Shown one piece after another: positions 44,411 to 58,244 of a stretch of DNA of 64,000 nucleotides. The stretch is from contig NW_020825356.1 of the NCBI RefSeq assembly GCF_003286085.1, positions 558,001 through 622,000 of the forward strand. Reading direction: 5' to 3'. This DNA is from Drosophila persimilis. Its lineage: Eukaryota > Arthropoda > Insecta > Diptera > Drosophilidae. How positions within the stretch are numbered: position 1 is the first letter of the stretch; each line of letters begins with the position of its first letter. The translations under genes were made by a program, and so were the position numbers. The notes under the pieces were generated by a model. It ran no database searches. It was not told the DNA's origin and saw nothing but the letters and a program-made list of their open reading frames with translations.

Positions 44411-47400
44411 ATGCCCTGCTCGGCGGTAACACTGTCGATAGCGACGATCTGTGCGATCATAGCCACCGCTCTTCTGGCCATTGCCTTCTCCACGGACAAC
44501 TGGCTCCACTACGATGTCTGGCGCAATCAGATACAGGTTAGTACCACCAACAACACGAAGCCGCCCCCAACCTTCCCGCTAGCACAGATCTACACGGGCG
44601 GGGGGCTAAGATTTATCCAAAACGGTGCATCTTTGCCGAAGCCGCAGGCGTGCCTCGAGTTCCGTCACAGTGGGTGCAGTGCATGAAAAGCAGTAAAAAT
44701 ATACTGTTAATCTCGATTCTAATGGAAGGCCGAAAACGAAGCTTACATTGGTGACAGTGGGTGGAGTGCATGAAAAACACACACAACAAAAATATGATCC
44801 AAGGAATATACTGCTAATCTCCATTTATTCCAAGAAGCATATCAATTCTCTTAATAATCCAATAATTGTTGGGTATAAATATTTGTACATCGCACAAGTA
44901 AATGTGTGTGTGTGAGACCCACTGTGGCAAGCGAAAATCAGAAGCGCAGGTAGCGGGCAACAGTACGGTGGGTAACAGTAACAGTCGCTTCAGCCAAAAG
45001 AAAATAAGGGCATGGCGGAGACTGAGTAAAGAAGAAAGGTCGAAAGCAAACAGACCAACAACAACAGCAAACACCCGTCAGAGGGGAAGGGGAGGGAGGA
45101 GGAGTGTGTGCAGGTGGGGAGGGGACAGCGGTGGGCAACGGCCGCTACGTTAACGTTAAAACTTTCTACGCGAGCGCTTAGCCAAGCCAAACGTGAAGAC
45201 GAGACTCCCCGGGCGGCAGCGGCAGCCGCAACGATGAATGGGAAATAAAAGAAAGAAGAAGAAGCCACGGCAGAGCCAGCCCCCCCCCATCATAATTCCC
45301 CATTTTGCATGTTCGTACATGCACGGACACGCACACGCAGGCAACAATTAACGGCCGCTGCCGCTGCGGCTGCGCTACTTGTAGGTGCAATTGTCGACTG
45401 AGAAAGAGACAGAGCCAGAGAGAGGGAGAACATTAGAAGGAGAGCCGGGGAGAGAGAGAGAGAGAGAGAGAGATAGAGAGAGTGTTCGAGGCGTGATCGT
45501 GCATACCATTCGCATTCCAAAACAAGTTCAACCTAAAGTAAAAAAAAGAGACTCCAAAGTGTGTGCCGAAAATATTTGCACGTTTCTGACTGTGAAGCTC
45601 CGACTGTCGTCGTCGGTGTCGTCTCCACCGAAAGTTTTGCCGCCGTCGCCGCTTGAGGTGTGATGGATAATAATTTTTCTGCTAGTAGTAAGAGTAAGCG
45701 ATAGCTCTTACTGTATCCCCCTTCCCTCTGTGGAAGAGGAGAGACGGAGAGAGAGCATATACTATATAAAGCCATTAGAATTAATCGGAGGGAACGATGG
45801 GAATTTTTGTATTCATTTACCTCTTGACCTCGCTGTCTGGGGTTTCCGCCCTTAATCGATTGGGATTTTAGTGGCCTTTGAAGTGGCCCGAAATGCAAGA
45901 GCAGCAGGTAATTGGAGCTCCTACTCTCCGCCTCCTACTGCTCTGCTGATTGCCGTTCTACCTGAAGCAAGCGAACAGGAAACCATGCTATCCCCCTCCT
46001 ACTTCTGACAAGTGCATCATCCCTTGGGAGCGTAGACAGACTTTTTGGATGGAGAACGATAGACGCAGAAAGAAGATAGAAGCGAAACCGGAAAGCCATG
46101 CTTCTGCTGGGAGCCAGACAGATATGGGATGCACGCTCAAGATTGTAGAAGTGAAAAGGTCATTGCATTTCATTCCTGCATTCCTATCTATTGAACTATT
46201 GACACATTGGCATTGATAATGGAAAAAGAGCCCAATGGATCTGCACTATGGCGTAACACACCTCAACACATAATAATCATCTGCCACGAGCTCAAAGATG
46301 GCTTATTTTTATGTTTTTTTGAACCTATCTTCGGTGCATTTTCCTTCCTTCCTTTTCCAAGGAAGTTCAGAGGGAAAACAACATCAAGTTTCTAGCACAA
46401 ACGAATACTTGTGTACATATGGGAGGCAACATACGATAAGAAGAGGAACAAGACCTAATCGATTATCCAATCTTTCATTATTTTCATTAATTGCTGATCT
46501 CTAAAACAGATCCGATCCTGTTGCTGCAACAAAGTTCAAGCACTTTTGGGACCCCGTCTTCATTCTTCCTTCATTCGTTATTTGTGTACTCGATACCTGC
46601 CACATGCCCCATGCCTCATGCCCCAAGTCTCTCTCTCTCTCTCTCTGGTATTTTTGTTTTGTCTTAAGCCAAAGGCAAAGCCACCATTTGGCGTTGGCTT
46701 TGGCTTTGGATTTTGTATCTGTTGTATCCATCCCATCCCATTCCTCCTACCCATACCCCTCCCCCTCCCCCTCCGCCCCTTCTGGCGATCCAACGAGCTG
46801 TGGCTGCCCCTCTCGTTGTGGCCCAAACGGGTTTTCGAGTTGAGTTTTCACTCGATTCACGTTTTCGAGACAACAACGACGACGGACGACGGACGACGAC
46901 TCAAAATTGGTATGCGGCTGGTTGCCCGGTTTTTGCTTTTGGCTCTGGCTCTCGGTTTGGCGGCCCTAAGTTGCTGTATTTCTCTGTTTCTTCCATCGCA
47001 TTTGTTGTTGTTTTGTTTTGTTGTGCTTTGCTGTCTTGTGTTGCATACATACCATACCCCTTGAAGAGAGGGTATTTTAGCTAACTCGAACGGAGCGGAA
47101 GGAGTTTTTTTGATCTCTTAAAAGTTTATTTTATGAAAATGGTCCCTCGTCTTGTGGATAGCGATAAACCTGTTGCGGATGATACTCCAAACAAAATATT
47201 TATTTACTCATCTTATAGTCTTCTATACTCCCTCCTCCCACATACGACTTACATACATATGTATATCTTAGTGTTACGGCACGTGGTCCTCGACAGAAAA
47301 CATTCCCCGATCTACATTCAAACGAAACCTAGGTGTGATCGATATTAAACGATTAAAAAGAGATCCGTATTCCTCACGGCGAGTGGCAAGGAATATGGTC

Positions 47401-50400
47401 TTTCGTTTATGGGAAATTTGTACAGCGAATCCACCGAATATGCGTGTTTTTCTATATTTTAGGAGGGTATCTATCTCTTCGTACCGATCCCCTGCCATGG
47501 GCCTGGTCTTTTCTTTCTTTTCTTGTTTTTCCTATAGTCTGAGGAGTGCCGTAGGGGAGCGACGGGAGAGGGATTTGGGGGACTCGCGCATTGGAATCCC
47601 CGGAGCACCCCAAACCCAATTTGATGAAACTGCGTTTTGGCCTCGTCTCTGGCTTTTGGCTTTGGCTTCAGCTTCGGCTTCGACTTCGACTTTGACGGTG
47701 GCTCCCAGCGGATCGTGGATCGTGGAGTGTCAATACGAAAAAGAGAAAACCCTTCTTCATATATTCATTGCATATATTGTATCTTTCATTGTGTTTTCTC
47801 GTTCGTCGTTTCTGTCTGTCTGTATGTCTTTTCGTTCGTTTCGTTTCGTTTCTTCATCCGTCATTTCTTGTATTTCATTTCATTTTTTGGATTTGGAGAC
47901 GTTTTCTTGTCTTGGCTTATACAAAAAAAAAAAAAAATTAAAAACCCATGAAGAAAACCCATGAAAATATCAAATGAAAAGCCACTTGGCTGCTGACTTG
48001 CCATTTTCCCCCACTTTGTGGGGCTGTTGCTGCTGCTGTTTCGTTGATGTTTCCTTTTTGGCTGCTTTCCATGAATGAATCTCGTGTTGTACTTTTACGC
48101 TGAGTAAGCGCCTTGCCCCGGACTCCGACTCCGACTCCGACTCCAACACCGACTCCGACTCCGACTCCACCTCCTCGACTCGACTCCACTCTGATTTTGA
48201 ATTGATTGCAGCAAGCAGCAATTGGTGGCAGAAGCCGCCACTTGGAACAGACACACAACACATGTTAATTCCATAGTTAATTAAGCCTCGAAACGCCTCA
48301 AGAAGATTTCATTTTTCATTTCTCCTCTACCTTTACCTTTACCTCTACCTCTATCTCTTTTTTTCTAATTGCCTTTCTCCCTCTCCACACACGACACCCG
48401 AGTACTTTCTGTACTTTGAAACTACTATTTTCCAAAGAAAACAATATTGAAAAGATGATGCCAGAGGGCCAGCCAGGGACTGTCCTTTCTTTTATGCCCA
48501 AACAAATGGGGATGTCCTTCCTTCAAGGTCATCCAGCCATCGTTTCCTTCATACTATTAAATAAGGATATTATATTGATTTTGTTTCTTTTAATGTCTTA
48601 AAAATCTTGAAAATATTTTGAAAATTACGCAAGTGTTTTTTTTTTCCTAATGAAAATAGATGGGGTATAGATGAATTATAGAATTCAAGTTTTAAGACTT
48701 TTTGATTACTATTTCTGTTTCTGTAAGACAGTTTTTTCCGATTTGAATAGTAGATTTTTAAAAAATAAATAAATCTGCATTTCTTAATTTCTATTAAACA
48801 AATTAGAATCCTTACGATCCCGCATCCTTGAGTATTTACAGCGTTTAAGTATCATATTTGGGAGTAGTGTATTTATATGTACACCGAAATTCGCCTTTCC
48901 CAGTCAGCGCAATTCCGTACTTAACAAATTCGAGTATTATTGAATCTAAACGTTCACTTGATTCCAAAACATTAACCCGAAGTAACTACTGGGTAAATTT
49001 CTCATCTATGGGGTGCCTACGGGCTCCGACATTCCCCGCTATTGGTAATTTTCGCCACAGAGACACTGTCGAGAGTCGGAGCCAAATGCAATTCACTTTA
49101 TGCTAATTCCCAAGCATTTATCCAACAACATCATCAGCAGCAGCAAACAATAAACAGAATCGATAGATGGATGGAGGATGGGATTGGATTGAATCGGAGG
49201 TGATATACCAATTTGGAATTTCACATGATGTCAGCAAATTGAAATAAAAACCGACTAGTACGTAAAGCCTCAGGGACAGGGGATGACAGATTAAGAGAGA
49301 GATTCAGTCACCATTCGAAAGGGAGGGACTTCAATCTGTGGCTGAATTATGGAAGATTATTACACATCATTTATCATGAGAGAAATCCCTATACATATGT
49401 ACATTTCTGGAGGCTGTAGAGATTTTTAGACTTGAGGGTTTCGTTCCTCCACTGCATTACAGGCAGGACACAGATATGCGGGGGGAAATTGATTCCTCTT
49501 TTGGTCGCTGGAGGATTCTAGGCTCTCCCCATTCCCTACATTTTAGAGCGTACATATAATCGTATTTCGTTCGGTTTCTTCCACTTTCCTCTGTAGAGGA
49601 TGCAATATATCCTCATAGAAATCCCACCCCCCCAGCACTCCTTCTATGTTCTTCTCACCCAATCCACTTACCCTGAGTGAGCAAAAGGCCTGCAATTGAA
49701 ATATTTAAAAAAAAAATATATTTGAAATTTTTCTTCGAGTGTATTTCTTGGGTTCTTTCCTGAAGAGTATCTCCATATAATCAGGTCCCCGGAACAAGTG
49801 TTTTAAACACTATTTTTGCTTTGTAATTATCCGCATGCGCGATTCTTCGGAGAGACCTAGAGAAGACGGAGACTCCCCCCCCGAGAGATCCATCATTATT
49901 CCGGACCATTTGAGCGTGCGATTCATTCGAGCTGGCTGCTGCTTTCGCTTCCCCACAACCAAACGACGATCAAACGCCCAAAGCAAACAAAATTTCTAGC
50001 GTTAATCGTCGCGGGTATTTCGATTTGTATTTGTATTTGTATTTGTGTTCCCCCTGGTTTCCTTCCATCCCCCACACCCCACCCGCCTTGTTCAATAAAC
50101 AAATCAAATCATTTGATTTCAATCAGAGTTTCAGGTTTCCTTTCAACGTCTCACCAACGTGTGCGATATTATTTTCTGTATTTTTTTGTATGATATTTTT
50201 TATCACTTTGTAGCCACTTCCGCGTGTGTTTTATTTTCGGTGCGGAATCTTCTAGTTCTATTATAACTATTAATATTTTTATTTGTATTTTTACAATTGA
50301 AGCTTCTCTTTTTCCTCTTTCTGGCCATAATTGCTCTGCCATTACCATTCGTGTGCGTGTGGGCCAAAGTGCAAACAGGGGAGCGGAGTGGCCAAAAAGA

Positions 50401-53400
50401 AGAAGACAAAAAAACAAATAAATCTACTACTCGTCGTCAATGTCGCAGCTCCCACGAGCATATTTTCGGTTTGTTTTGTTTTTGAAAAAAAAAAAACAGA
50501 AAACCACCAAATGCGAGACGACTAAGGGAATACCCTTTTTGGCCTTCTGGCCCTTTTCTTCAGGGATTTTGAGCAATTTTCATCGTAAATTTTGTTCTTT
50601 CAGTATACCCCAGGGTATACATGCTCGTCCATAGAATACCATCTAAAGATATTTTTCTTTGGATGGAAATCCAGCTGGAAATTGTCTGTCATTGTGTGTT
50701 GTGTTTTGTGCTGCATTTCATCAGCAAATAAATTATTCATTTATTGAAATCTCTTGGCCCAAGAGATATGTATGTACATATGTGTATACTCTCCGAATTC
50801 TGGGGGCCACGCCCACACACAACGAAACGCAATTGAATTCCGAATACAAAATTCTGACAAATTCTTCTTGTGGGTAGAAGTTGCGCGGCCTTGACTTGAG
50901 CGCGTTTTGCCAGCAGCCAGCCAGCAGCTGGAATGCTGAAAAGCCAGTGGCGGAGGGATAGAAGATAGAAGGGGGGGCTGGGACACACTGGCATCCTGCT
51001 GCTGCTGCTGCTGCTGCTGCTGCAGAACCCCTGAGAGAGAGAGAGAGAGGGAGAGGGATCCAGTTTGTGGCTTGTGGCTGGTTTTTATCCGCCTTACACA
51101 TGTATGGCCCCCCCCTTACCGATTGGCTAATCACCGACATCCGTCGTCGTAGTCGTAGTCGCCAGGTGCTGCTTCAGGGGGAGGTGGCTGGGAGGCTGGG
51201 AGGACGGAAAGGTGGTGCACTGGTGGGCCTGGGCCTGGGCCTAGGCCCCATATCCCCCCCTCCCCATCACCACAAAAAAAAAACTAGTTTTTCGCCTGGG
51301 TGTCATAAAAATACTTGTGGCTCTGTGGCTGTTTGTGCAGCAGCGATGTGCTCTGTGCTCGTGCGCTCTGTCCGAATGATCCGACACTGATCCGCTGAAC
51401 AGAGCGCCGCCCATGCCCATGCCCCTGCCCCTGCCCCTGCCCAACGGAATTGGAAACCCCCCTGTATTTCCGGCGAACACTTGCGGCTACGTGATTTGGA
51501 TTGGGAAACGAATAGAGAATTTTTGTGGAGAGCCAGGCAAGAAAAAGGTACTCGTCGGGCTGCTCTTGTACAGAGCTTTTTCTCACCTTTTGTCCTTCTA
51601 CCCGCCCCTCAGTGTCGGCCTCCCCCTGAAATGCTCTTCACTTGCGAACTGGAGACGGGAGGGGATTCGATTTGATAAATCCTCTATTTAACGGAGATCA
51701 TTCCATGAAATGCACTGTAGATTGCAGAAGACTGCATATTTCGCTTCTTAATTTATTTATTTCTTATCCCGTGATTACATTATGCAACAGCATTTTTACG
51801 CCTCGAAGCAAGCCAACATTTTCTGATAGAGTTGGGGCAAGCGTTAAACAGTTTTTTTTAATGGTAGTGCTTCTTTTTATCACACAACTTAAGTACCCAA
51901 CACCTGGTTGCATTGAACTTTGCAATACTGAAAATGCAACCATTAATCGGACCCAAAGCACTCCTGTAGCTTCAGGTAGCCGTCTGGGAAGTGTTGAGCT
52001 TTTAAATTAAAAATGTATCTTTTTTGCGGTGGTATCGTTTGGAAAAATCTATGGATAACATGGATTTGATCAACACTCCCCACCATGAGCCTCTATGATT
52101 GTATTATAAAATTGAGTGGCGCTCTTAATTGTCCCAAGGGTTTGTGGAATATATTTTCTTAAAGAACAAGAAAAAAATTCAATGTAATGTGCACTTTTAC
52201 TCGCACAGTGATCCTCAAGGGAGATTTCGAAGGCTGGACACCAGATGGGGCAAAGAGAGCCGCAAAAACCAAGTATACAGGATTATCAGGATATGCTTGC
52301 CACTTTTTGGGTATTTAAGCAATTTTCAAGATAGATTTTGATTTTGCAACGACACAGATGTATGCCTTAGATGCAACAGTCGTTTCCTGGTACATTTTTG
52401 GTGTATATTTTCTTCGAGATGTTGGCCACTAATCAAGCATGGCACAATTGCAATCCATACACTCCGCCACACTTGATGCCACACTTGATGCCACACAGCT
52501 CCCTGACAGGCGGAGCCCCTTCTCTGTCGCACAGATCTCACAGATGCAATGCTCGTACCTTTATGTGAGATATGCCAGATTAATCCACTTAACCAACCGA
52601 TTAAATTAATTTCCAAATGCTCTCTCCGACATTTTTCAACATTTTCAAGCCAGAAGTCGCCACAGAGTCTGGGGGCGGCAGCCCCACTGGGGTCTCTGGT
52701 ACACACGGCTGATTTCTTAATATTTTGCTTTGTTTTTCTCCTTTTAAAGTTTTTCCTTTGGTTGTTTTCTTTCATACATGAATGCATTTCTAATCCGCTC
52801 ATCCCCTTCTTCGATTGAATTGAAGGTGAGGTGGGAAGGTGGAGGAGAAGGAGGAGGAGGAGCTTGAGCTTGAGGTGGAGCCCTTAATTGCCTTACGACG
52901 ACTTTCATAAGAAAGTTACAAAATGTATGGCGGAAAGAGAGACCAGAGCCAGAGACCTGTGAGGCATGGGGCATGGGGCATGGGGCATTGGACATTGGGC
53001 ATTGGGCATTGGGGCGTGGTGGTATCTGGCAGAAGCTGTAAAAAAGGGAAAAAGTGAAAGAGCGTGAAAGAGGGAGGAGGAGGAGATCCCAGACATGGCG
53101 TTATGCAAGCGAACAAATTTTCCAAATTTACATAACACCCAAAAGATTCGAAAAGAAACAAACAAAAATACCGAAAGACTGAAATGCTTTTCGATCCGAA
53201 TATGAGAAGACTTGCCCCACTCCTTTTTGGAGTGGGGCAGATCTGCACTCAGAAAAAAACGCCGTATCGAAAAGAAAATCTAATATCCCGGGTTTTGAAT
53301 ACAACAAGAATGCAATTAAATAAGCATAAATGTATTTAAGAAGATTTTTGAATGGGGCCCATATTAAATCTGAATATAAAACACCTGAAAATAAATAGAT

Positions 53401-55948
53401 TACAACATTAACATATTTAGATGTGGGAAATATCTGTATCTTAAATAAATAAATAAAAATGCACAATTGTACACTTTCTTTTAACGATTTCCACTCTCGG
53501 ATTAAATCCATTGGTACACCTTTTGGAATCTAGGTGTAAATATACAAACAATTCAGGGCAGGGCTCTTTTCTCTGGGTGTTGGGGTCTGTGGGGTATTTT
53601 TTTCGGCTTGGTATTTCCTCCATTGTTGATTTGTTTGAGTACCGTACCGTGCCGGACATACCATAAACTAAAACACGTTTCTTGACTCGTTCCTCCGCTT
53701 CTCCTACTTTTCTTTTTATTTCTTTATATTTTTTTCATGAAAATGCAATACGAAAGAAAAACCCGTCTTGAGAGGCCCCCCTCTCTTTGGAGTCTCTTCT
53801 CTCTATTTTGTTTTCAAAGAGAGCAGCGAGAGACCCCGAAATTATAGAATTTCAAAGACGTGTGAAACGTGATATTATTTTAGTCTTTGGGATTTTTGCA
53901 TTTTACGAAATATTAGACATCTTTTACGTGCGAGATCTGCCAAAAAATAGTGAATATTGAAATGATGGAATGAGACGATGAGACGATGAGAGATAAAAGA
54001 TTGGGAGTGATGAAGTACGGAAGTAGGGACTCGATTGGAGGGAATAAGATATGTTACGAGTATATTTCTATTGTCACAGGGATAGACCTTCAGGCTCTAA
54101 ACTATGCAAAACATAGAAGCATACAACCCTATACAACCCTATTTGAATGCTATTTGATGAGTAAAACATGAGTAACGGTAGAATGTAATGTTGATGTTTC
54201 CATCACGAATTTCAATGGAACAAGTGCTCGTGATGTCCTTTCGCTTAGGGGAAACTTGGAAGCAGCATTCGGGGACATTTGTGGATGATATTTAAGGGGT
54301 TCCACTGGGATATCCCAAGAACCATATGACATCAAATAGTTTTGCCTTCTCTTCTATAGCTTTGAAATGCTCCCCGATCTACTAGATCTAGATTTTTAAA
54401 GAAAGGTAAATGGAAGAGGTGACGAATATCAAGGAATGTATTCTTCTATTGAAAAAGTTGATAAATATGTAATGTTTTGTATTGAAATACTTCTGGGGGA
54501 ACTCCATTTTTTAAAACATTCTCAATATCAGAGTTCCATTCAAAAAGTTCCTTAACTGGAAGTCTCTAAGTTCTCTTCGATCTTTCATCGCCTTATGATA
54601 GGGAAACGCACTGTAATTTTGAATGCATTTAATGCATGAGATCACCCCCGCACAGAGAGACAGAGAAAGAGAGAGAGCCTTGGGACTTTTTTCGTCTGCT
54701 TGTACGTTTTATGCATTCCAAAAAAAAAAAAACACACATACAATGGAAAACGTGCGGAACGTGTTTATATGTCGCTCTCGATCTCTCACTGGGGCCTCTG
54801 CTGCTACCACTCAATCGATCATCACTCACTCCCACACAGGCACCAAAAATTATGGTGAGGCATACGAGAGACGATCGAATTGTCATCTTTGGGATTGTTG
54901 CTCATTTGGGAAACTACTGGAGCATACTGTACGCTCCTTACTTGGCAATCCTTGACCAATCCTCAACCGCCTCTATCGTTTCCAATTCCAGGCCTTTGCC
55001 TCAAAGCACTCAGATGCCGAGTCGCTGCTGTACAACATGAACATGAAGTACTATTACTACACGAGAACACGTGGACTCTTCCGCATTTGTTATCCCAAGG
55101 AACGGCCGCCGGCCTCAGCAGGTACAGAAGTCGGATGGAAGACACCCGAAAGATGCATATATTAATCTCTGATTTGATTTGACTCGTTTATAGTGCCCAC
55201 ATATCTGTCACCGATTGAGACACACTGCTCGAACATTGACTACTTTCCGCAGGCGGAGGATGAGAAAATCGCCAACGAGGATGCCACATCGCGACTGCAT
55301 TTGGCGCGCTCCTGCATTGCCCTGTTTATCATTAGTTTTGTGACCATTTTCTGTGCCTTTTGGACCGGTCTGTCCGGCTGCTGGAAGCGCTCTTCGGGCG
55401 CCATAACTGCCACATCGATATTGTTGCTGGTCACGTGCCTTTTGGCTGCTGGGGCCATGGGTCTCTGGCATACGGTGGAGTTCTTTGAGAAGGAAAAGGT
55501 CGTTGGCGAGGATTACTTTCAGCAGTGGAATACGGTATGTACATACAACATACCTCTCACGGAATGCCTCTCTAATCTGTATACACCTCAACTGAGCAGG
55601 TTCTTCGGGACAATACAAAGATTGCCTACGATTGGTCGTACATTGTGGCATGGGCTGGCATTGGGACATGCCTCCTGTCGGCCATACTGCTGTCGGGTGC
55701 CGCCGTATGTCTGCGCAACGAGCGCGAGAAGGAGGAACAACTGAATCTGCAGTACTTGATGCCTGGTAAGGAAGAGTCTCAGGGACTCTATTACACCCCA
55801 CGCACCAGTATGCCTAACTAACCCTCTTTCGATTGCAGTGTACTCGCAGAAGCAGCCACCGTATCCGCCGTATGCCAATTATGCACAGCCACAGATCTAT
55901 CCGGGTCCCTACTACCATGGCTCGCAATATGGACCCTACAACTATTAG
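44411..55948 (+). CDS. claudin/PMP22-like four-span membrane protein
   Basis: Exons 44411-44536, 54992-55121, 55194-55534, 55600-55765 and 55839-55948, in consistent phase; 290 aa. Topology: TM1 about 7-28; a large first extracellular loop with W31, a GLFRIC segment at 70-75 and a further C97; TM2 about 121-144; TM3 about 155-178; TM4 about 212-237; then a cytosolic tail rich in Tyr and Pro (QKQPPYPPYANYAQPQIYPG onward). The W...GLx..C pattern with four helices is the claudin/PMP22/EMP signature, with F replacing the usual W of GLW. Known for the family: paracellular barrier proteins of septate or tight junctions. From memory CG6398 is a D. melanogaster claudin-like gene that could be the orthologue, but I cannot confirm it. 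Intron 1 is 10.5 kb. Confidence 0.85.
44664..44822. repeat. diverged tandem repeat in intron 1
   Basis: Two units (about 44664-44715 and 44751-44822) share GT(C/G)ACAGTGGGTG(C/G)AGTGCATGAAAA followed by ATATACTG(T/C)TAATCTC. The second has a short insertion in the middle. Confidence 0.7.
45450..45483. repeat. (GA)n microsatellite
   Basis: Near-perfect GA run within a purine-rich stretch from about 45400; a potential GAGA-factor site. Confidence 0.9.
48121..48168. repeat. (GACTCC)n hexamer repeat
   Basis: Seven to eight copies of GACTCC with one interruption (AACACC); intronic. Confidence 0.9.
52964..53014. repeat. GCATGGG/GCATTGG 7-bp tandem array
   Basis: Seven or so copies of a 7 bp unit changing from CATGGGG to CATTGGG; intronic minisatellite. 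Confidence 0.85.
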
Positions 55949-56700
55949 GAGGAGGGAGAGGTCCTAGAGGTAAAGAGAGCATCATCAGCAGAAGAAGGAT
56001 TCAACGAAACGAACGAAGGAAAGACATAAAGCAGTACCCCGCCCGCACGTCTTTACCCTGCAATATATATCACAAAAAAGGAGACCAGGATATATCAGAG
56101 ATCATATATATATATATATATATATATATGTATAGTAGATAGATATATGTATGAGAATTCAGGGTCCAAATCCCCAGAGAGAAGGAGAAAATTTCAACAA
56201 AATTACATTCTGAAAATAATCTATTCATATGAATCTTTTTTTTTTTAGAGCTATAGAGCTATATATATATTGATATACATATATATCGATTTTGTGTGAC
56301 TTGAGTCAAAAGGTTGCATCGAAGATTTTGGTGCGCAAAACTTTTGTGGCGCCTAAAGAAGAATTTTTAGAGGAACCGAAAGTAAGGAAGAATGAATGAA
56401 ATATGCAAAGTAAAAGACACACAACAAACAATAAAGAGTTAATTTATTGTAGCGTGTAACGTACATGTGTAGCCTTATAATAATAATATTAATAATACTA
56501 CTATAAACAAATGAAAAAAAGATAAATATGTATGTAATCGTAAGCTGAAAGTTTCCGTTTCCCCCCCTACCCCCGCCACCCCATTGTGTAATGTATATGA
56601 ATGTAATGCGCGACAAGCTTCTAATTTGTCTTCCAAGTATAGTGCATATTGTATGTAGATCTGTACGTTTAATGAATAAAAGTTTTCTTACGTTAATCGA
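55949..56700 (+). other. 3' UTR of the claudin-like gene with polyA signal
   Basis: AT-rich trailer containing a (TA)n run at about 56104-56130. A candidate polyadenylation signal AATAAA lies at 56675-56680, and an earlier AATAAA at about 56429. Confidence 0.6.
56104..56130. repeat. (TA)n microsatellite
   Basis: Uninterrupted TA dinucleotide run in the 3' UTR. Confidence 0.9.
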
Positions 56701-58244
56701 GGAGTCTCTTTATCGCCGTTGCCAGCCGCGGGGAGGAGCAAAAGTAAAAGAGCAAAAGTTCGTTAACCCTCTGCTGAGCAAGGGTTGCGCGGTCCTTTTC
56801 ATGGTCGAGGCTGCATCTCTACGCTCTAGAAGGCGGCCAACTTTGCCGACAGCATTCAAAATATGATGCGCTAAACGTTGATTAAGGCGACATCTCCCAA
56901 TCGGATTGTGTCTCTTAAGACTCAGGTCATTTTTCGAGAGTGTAGTACCTGGCAAAGGTTTCTAGGAAGATGAATTCCGAATTTCGGTAGAATGAGGAGC
57001 ACTCCATGCATATTTTGAACATCCTGCTCCTTCTCCAAGAGGTCCCCCTATCCGCTCAAAATATTGTCCTGTTCTTTAATAAACAATACCCAACAATGTT
57101 CTTTACAAATCCGCTGACAAGGATCTCACACAATAAAAATATGGCGAAAAGGCGGAAGGATGGTTTAAGCTTTCAGCGTAGAGATGATAAAATGTATTGA
57201 GATATCGATATATCGTGATATATTTCAAGGTTATATTTTAATATTTTGATATTAATAATAATGATATAAATAATGATTACGTACGATAGTGCAATTATTA
57301 GTGATTTTCATGCACGTAAAGTTCGTCAAAACGATAACTCCTTAAAAAATCATTATCGTTTCGACAACATATGACGACATTTTTGACGATTTTCTTTAGT
57401 CAGAAATGTTGCTCGAAAACATTTAAGCCTGCTGCAGCAACACTGTTATACATAATACAATTTTACGTTCTTACCGTTGTCAACATCTAATTTGTATGGG
57501 CAGTTTGCTACCAGCAATATTTATCGAAAAATTATCAACACTGTCGCGCAACGTGACACGGAATGAGCAACAATCTGCATACACTGGAGAAAAGGATATA
57601 ATAGGTTTGAGGTAAGTTGTGTCTTCTCAGGCTCCAATATATGCAGAAACTAGTCAGTCTCGTTTTAAAGCTATTTCAACTAAATTTTGCAGTGCATGGT
57701 CTTACAGCCATCAAGATTAGGTATCGGGATCGAGACATAAATATATACAGGAAACATATCAAATGCATGAATAGGTAAAAAAAAGGCAATCTGGGAGAGA
57801 TTATTATGAATTACGTTTCAAATTAGCTTGGATAACAGAATTTTAATATTAATGAAAGGAAGTAGGGTATCCGAATGTCCGTACTCATAGCTGAATCCTG
57901 TTCATCAGCAACAATGACGTAACATTTCATACACACTACGTTTCATTCCGTGGACACTTTACGTTTTATTCCTTGACCTTTTTGTTCAAACCATATTTTA
58001 TAAAGAATTAAATTAAAAGCAGTGCTTCAAATTTTCTAATCTAGTAGAAAATTGTTGAATTTATCGGATAAAATTATTTGTTCAGTGCTGAGAGTCTGAG
58101 CTAGATAATAACATTAAACTGAGTATCAAAATCGAGAAAATCTTCTTTTTCCATGGATGGTTTTACAACACTCTTTTTATCTGCCCTAAACGACCCTACA
58201 ACACTAGCATATTGTTTATGTCTTAAAATCTATTTTTTTGCGTG
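56701..58244. other. intergenic and Taf9 upstream region
   Basis: 56.7-57.06 kb is less AT-biased and has a long open minus-strand frame (see findings). 57.2-58.2 kb is AT-rich with TATCGATA-type words near 57204-57212 that could be DREF or BEAF sites. No confident gene here. Confidence 0.45.

Larger units (their letters stand above)
44537..54991 (+). other. 10.5 kb first intron of the claudin-like gene
   Basis: Bounded by GTTAGT at 44537 and TTCCAG ending at 54991. No internal exon with coding character was found. It holds a diverged tandem repeat at 44.66-44.82 kb, (GA)n at 45.45 kb, (GACTCC)n at 48.12 kb, a CATGGGG/CATTGGG array at 52.97 kb and many pyrimidine-rich stretches. Confidence 0.75.

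Noticed and set aside
46546-47064. 172-codon plus-strand frame in the claudin-like gene intron
   Set aside because: Low-complexity pyrimidine-rich translation (Leu/Pro/Phe runs); no domain or splice support.
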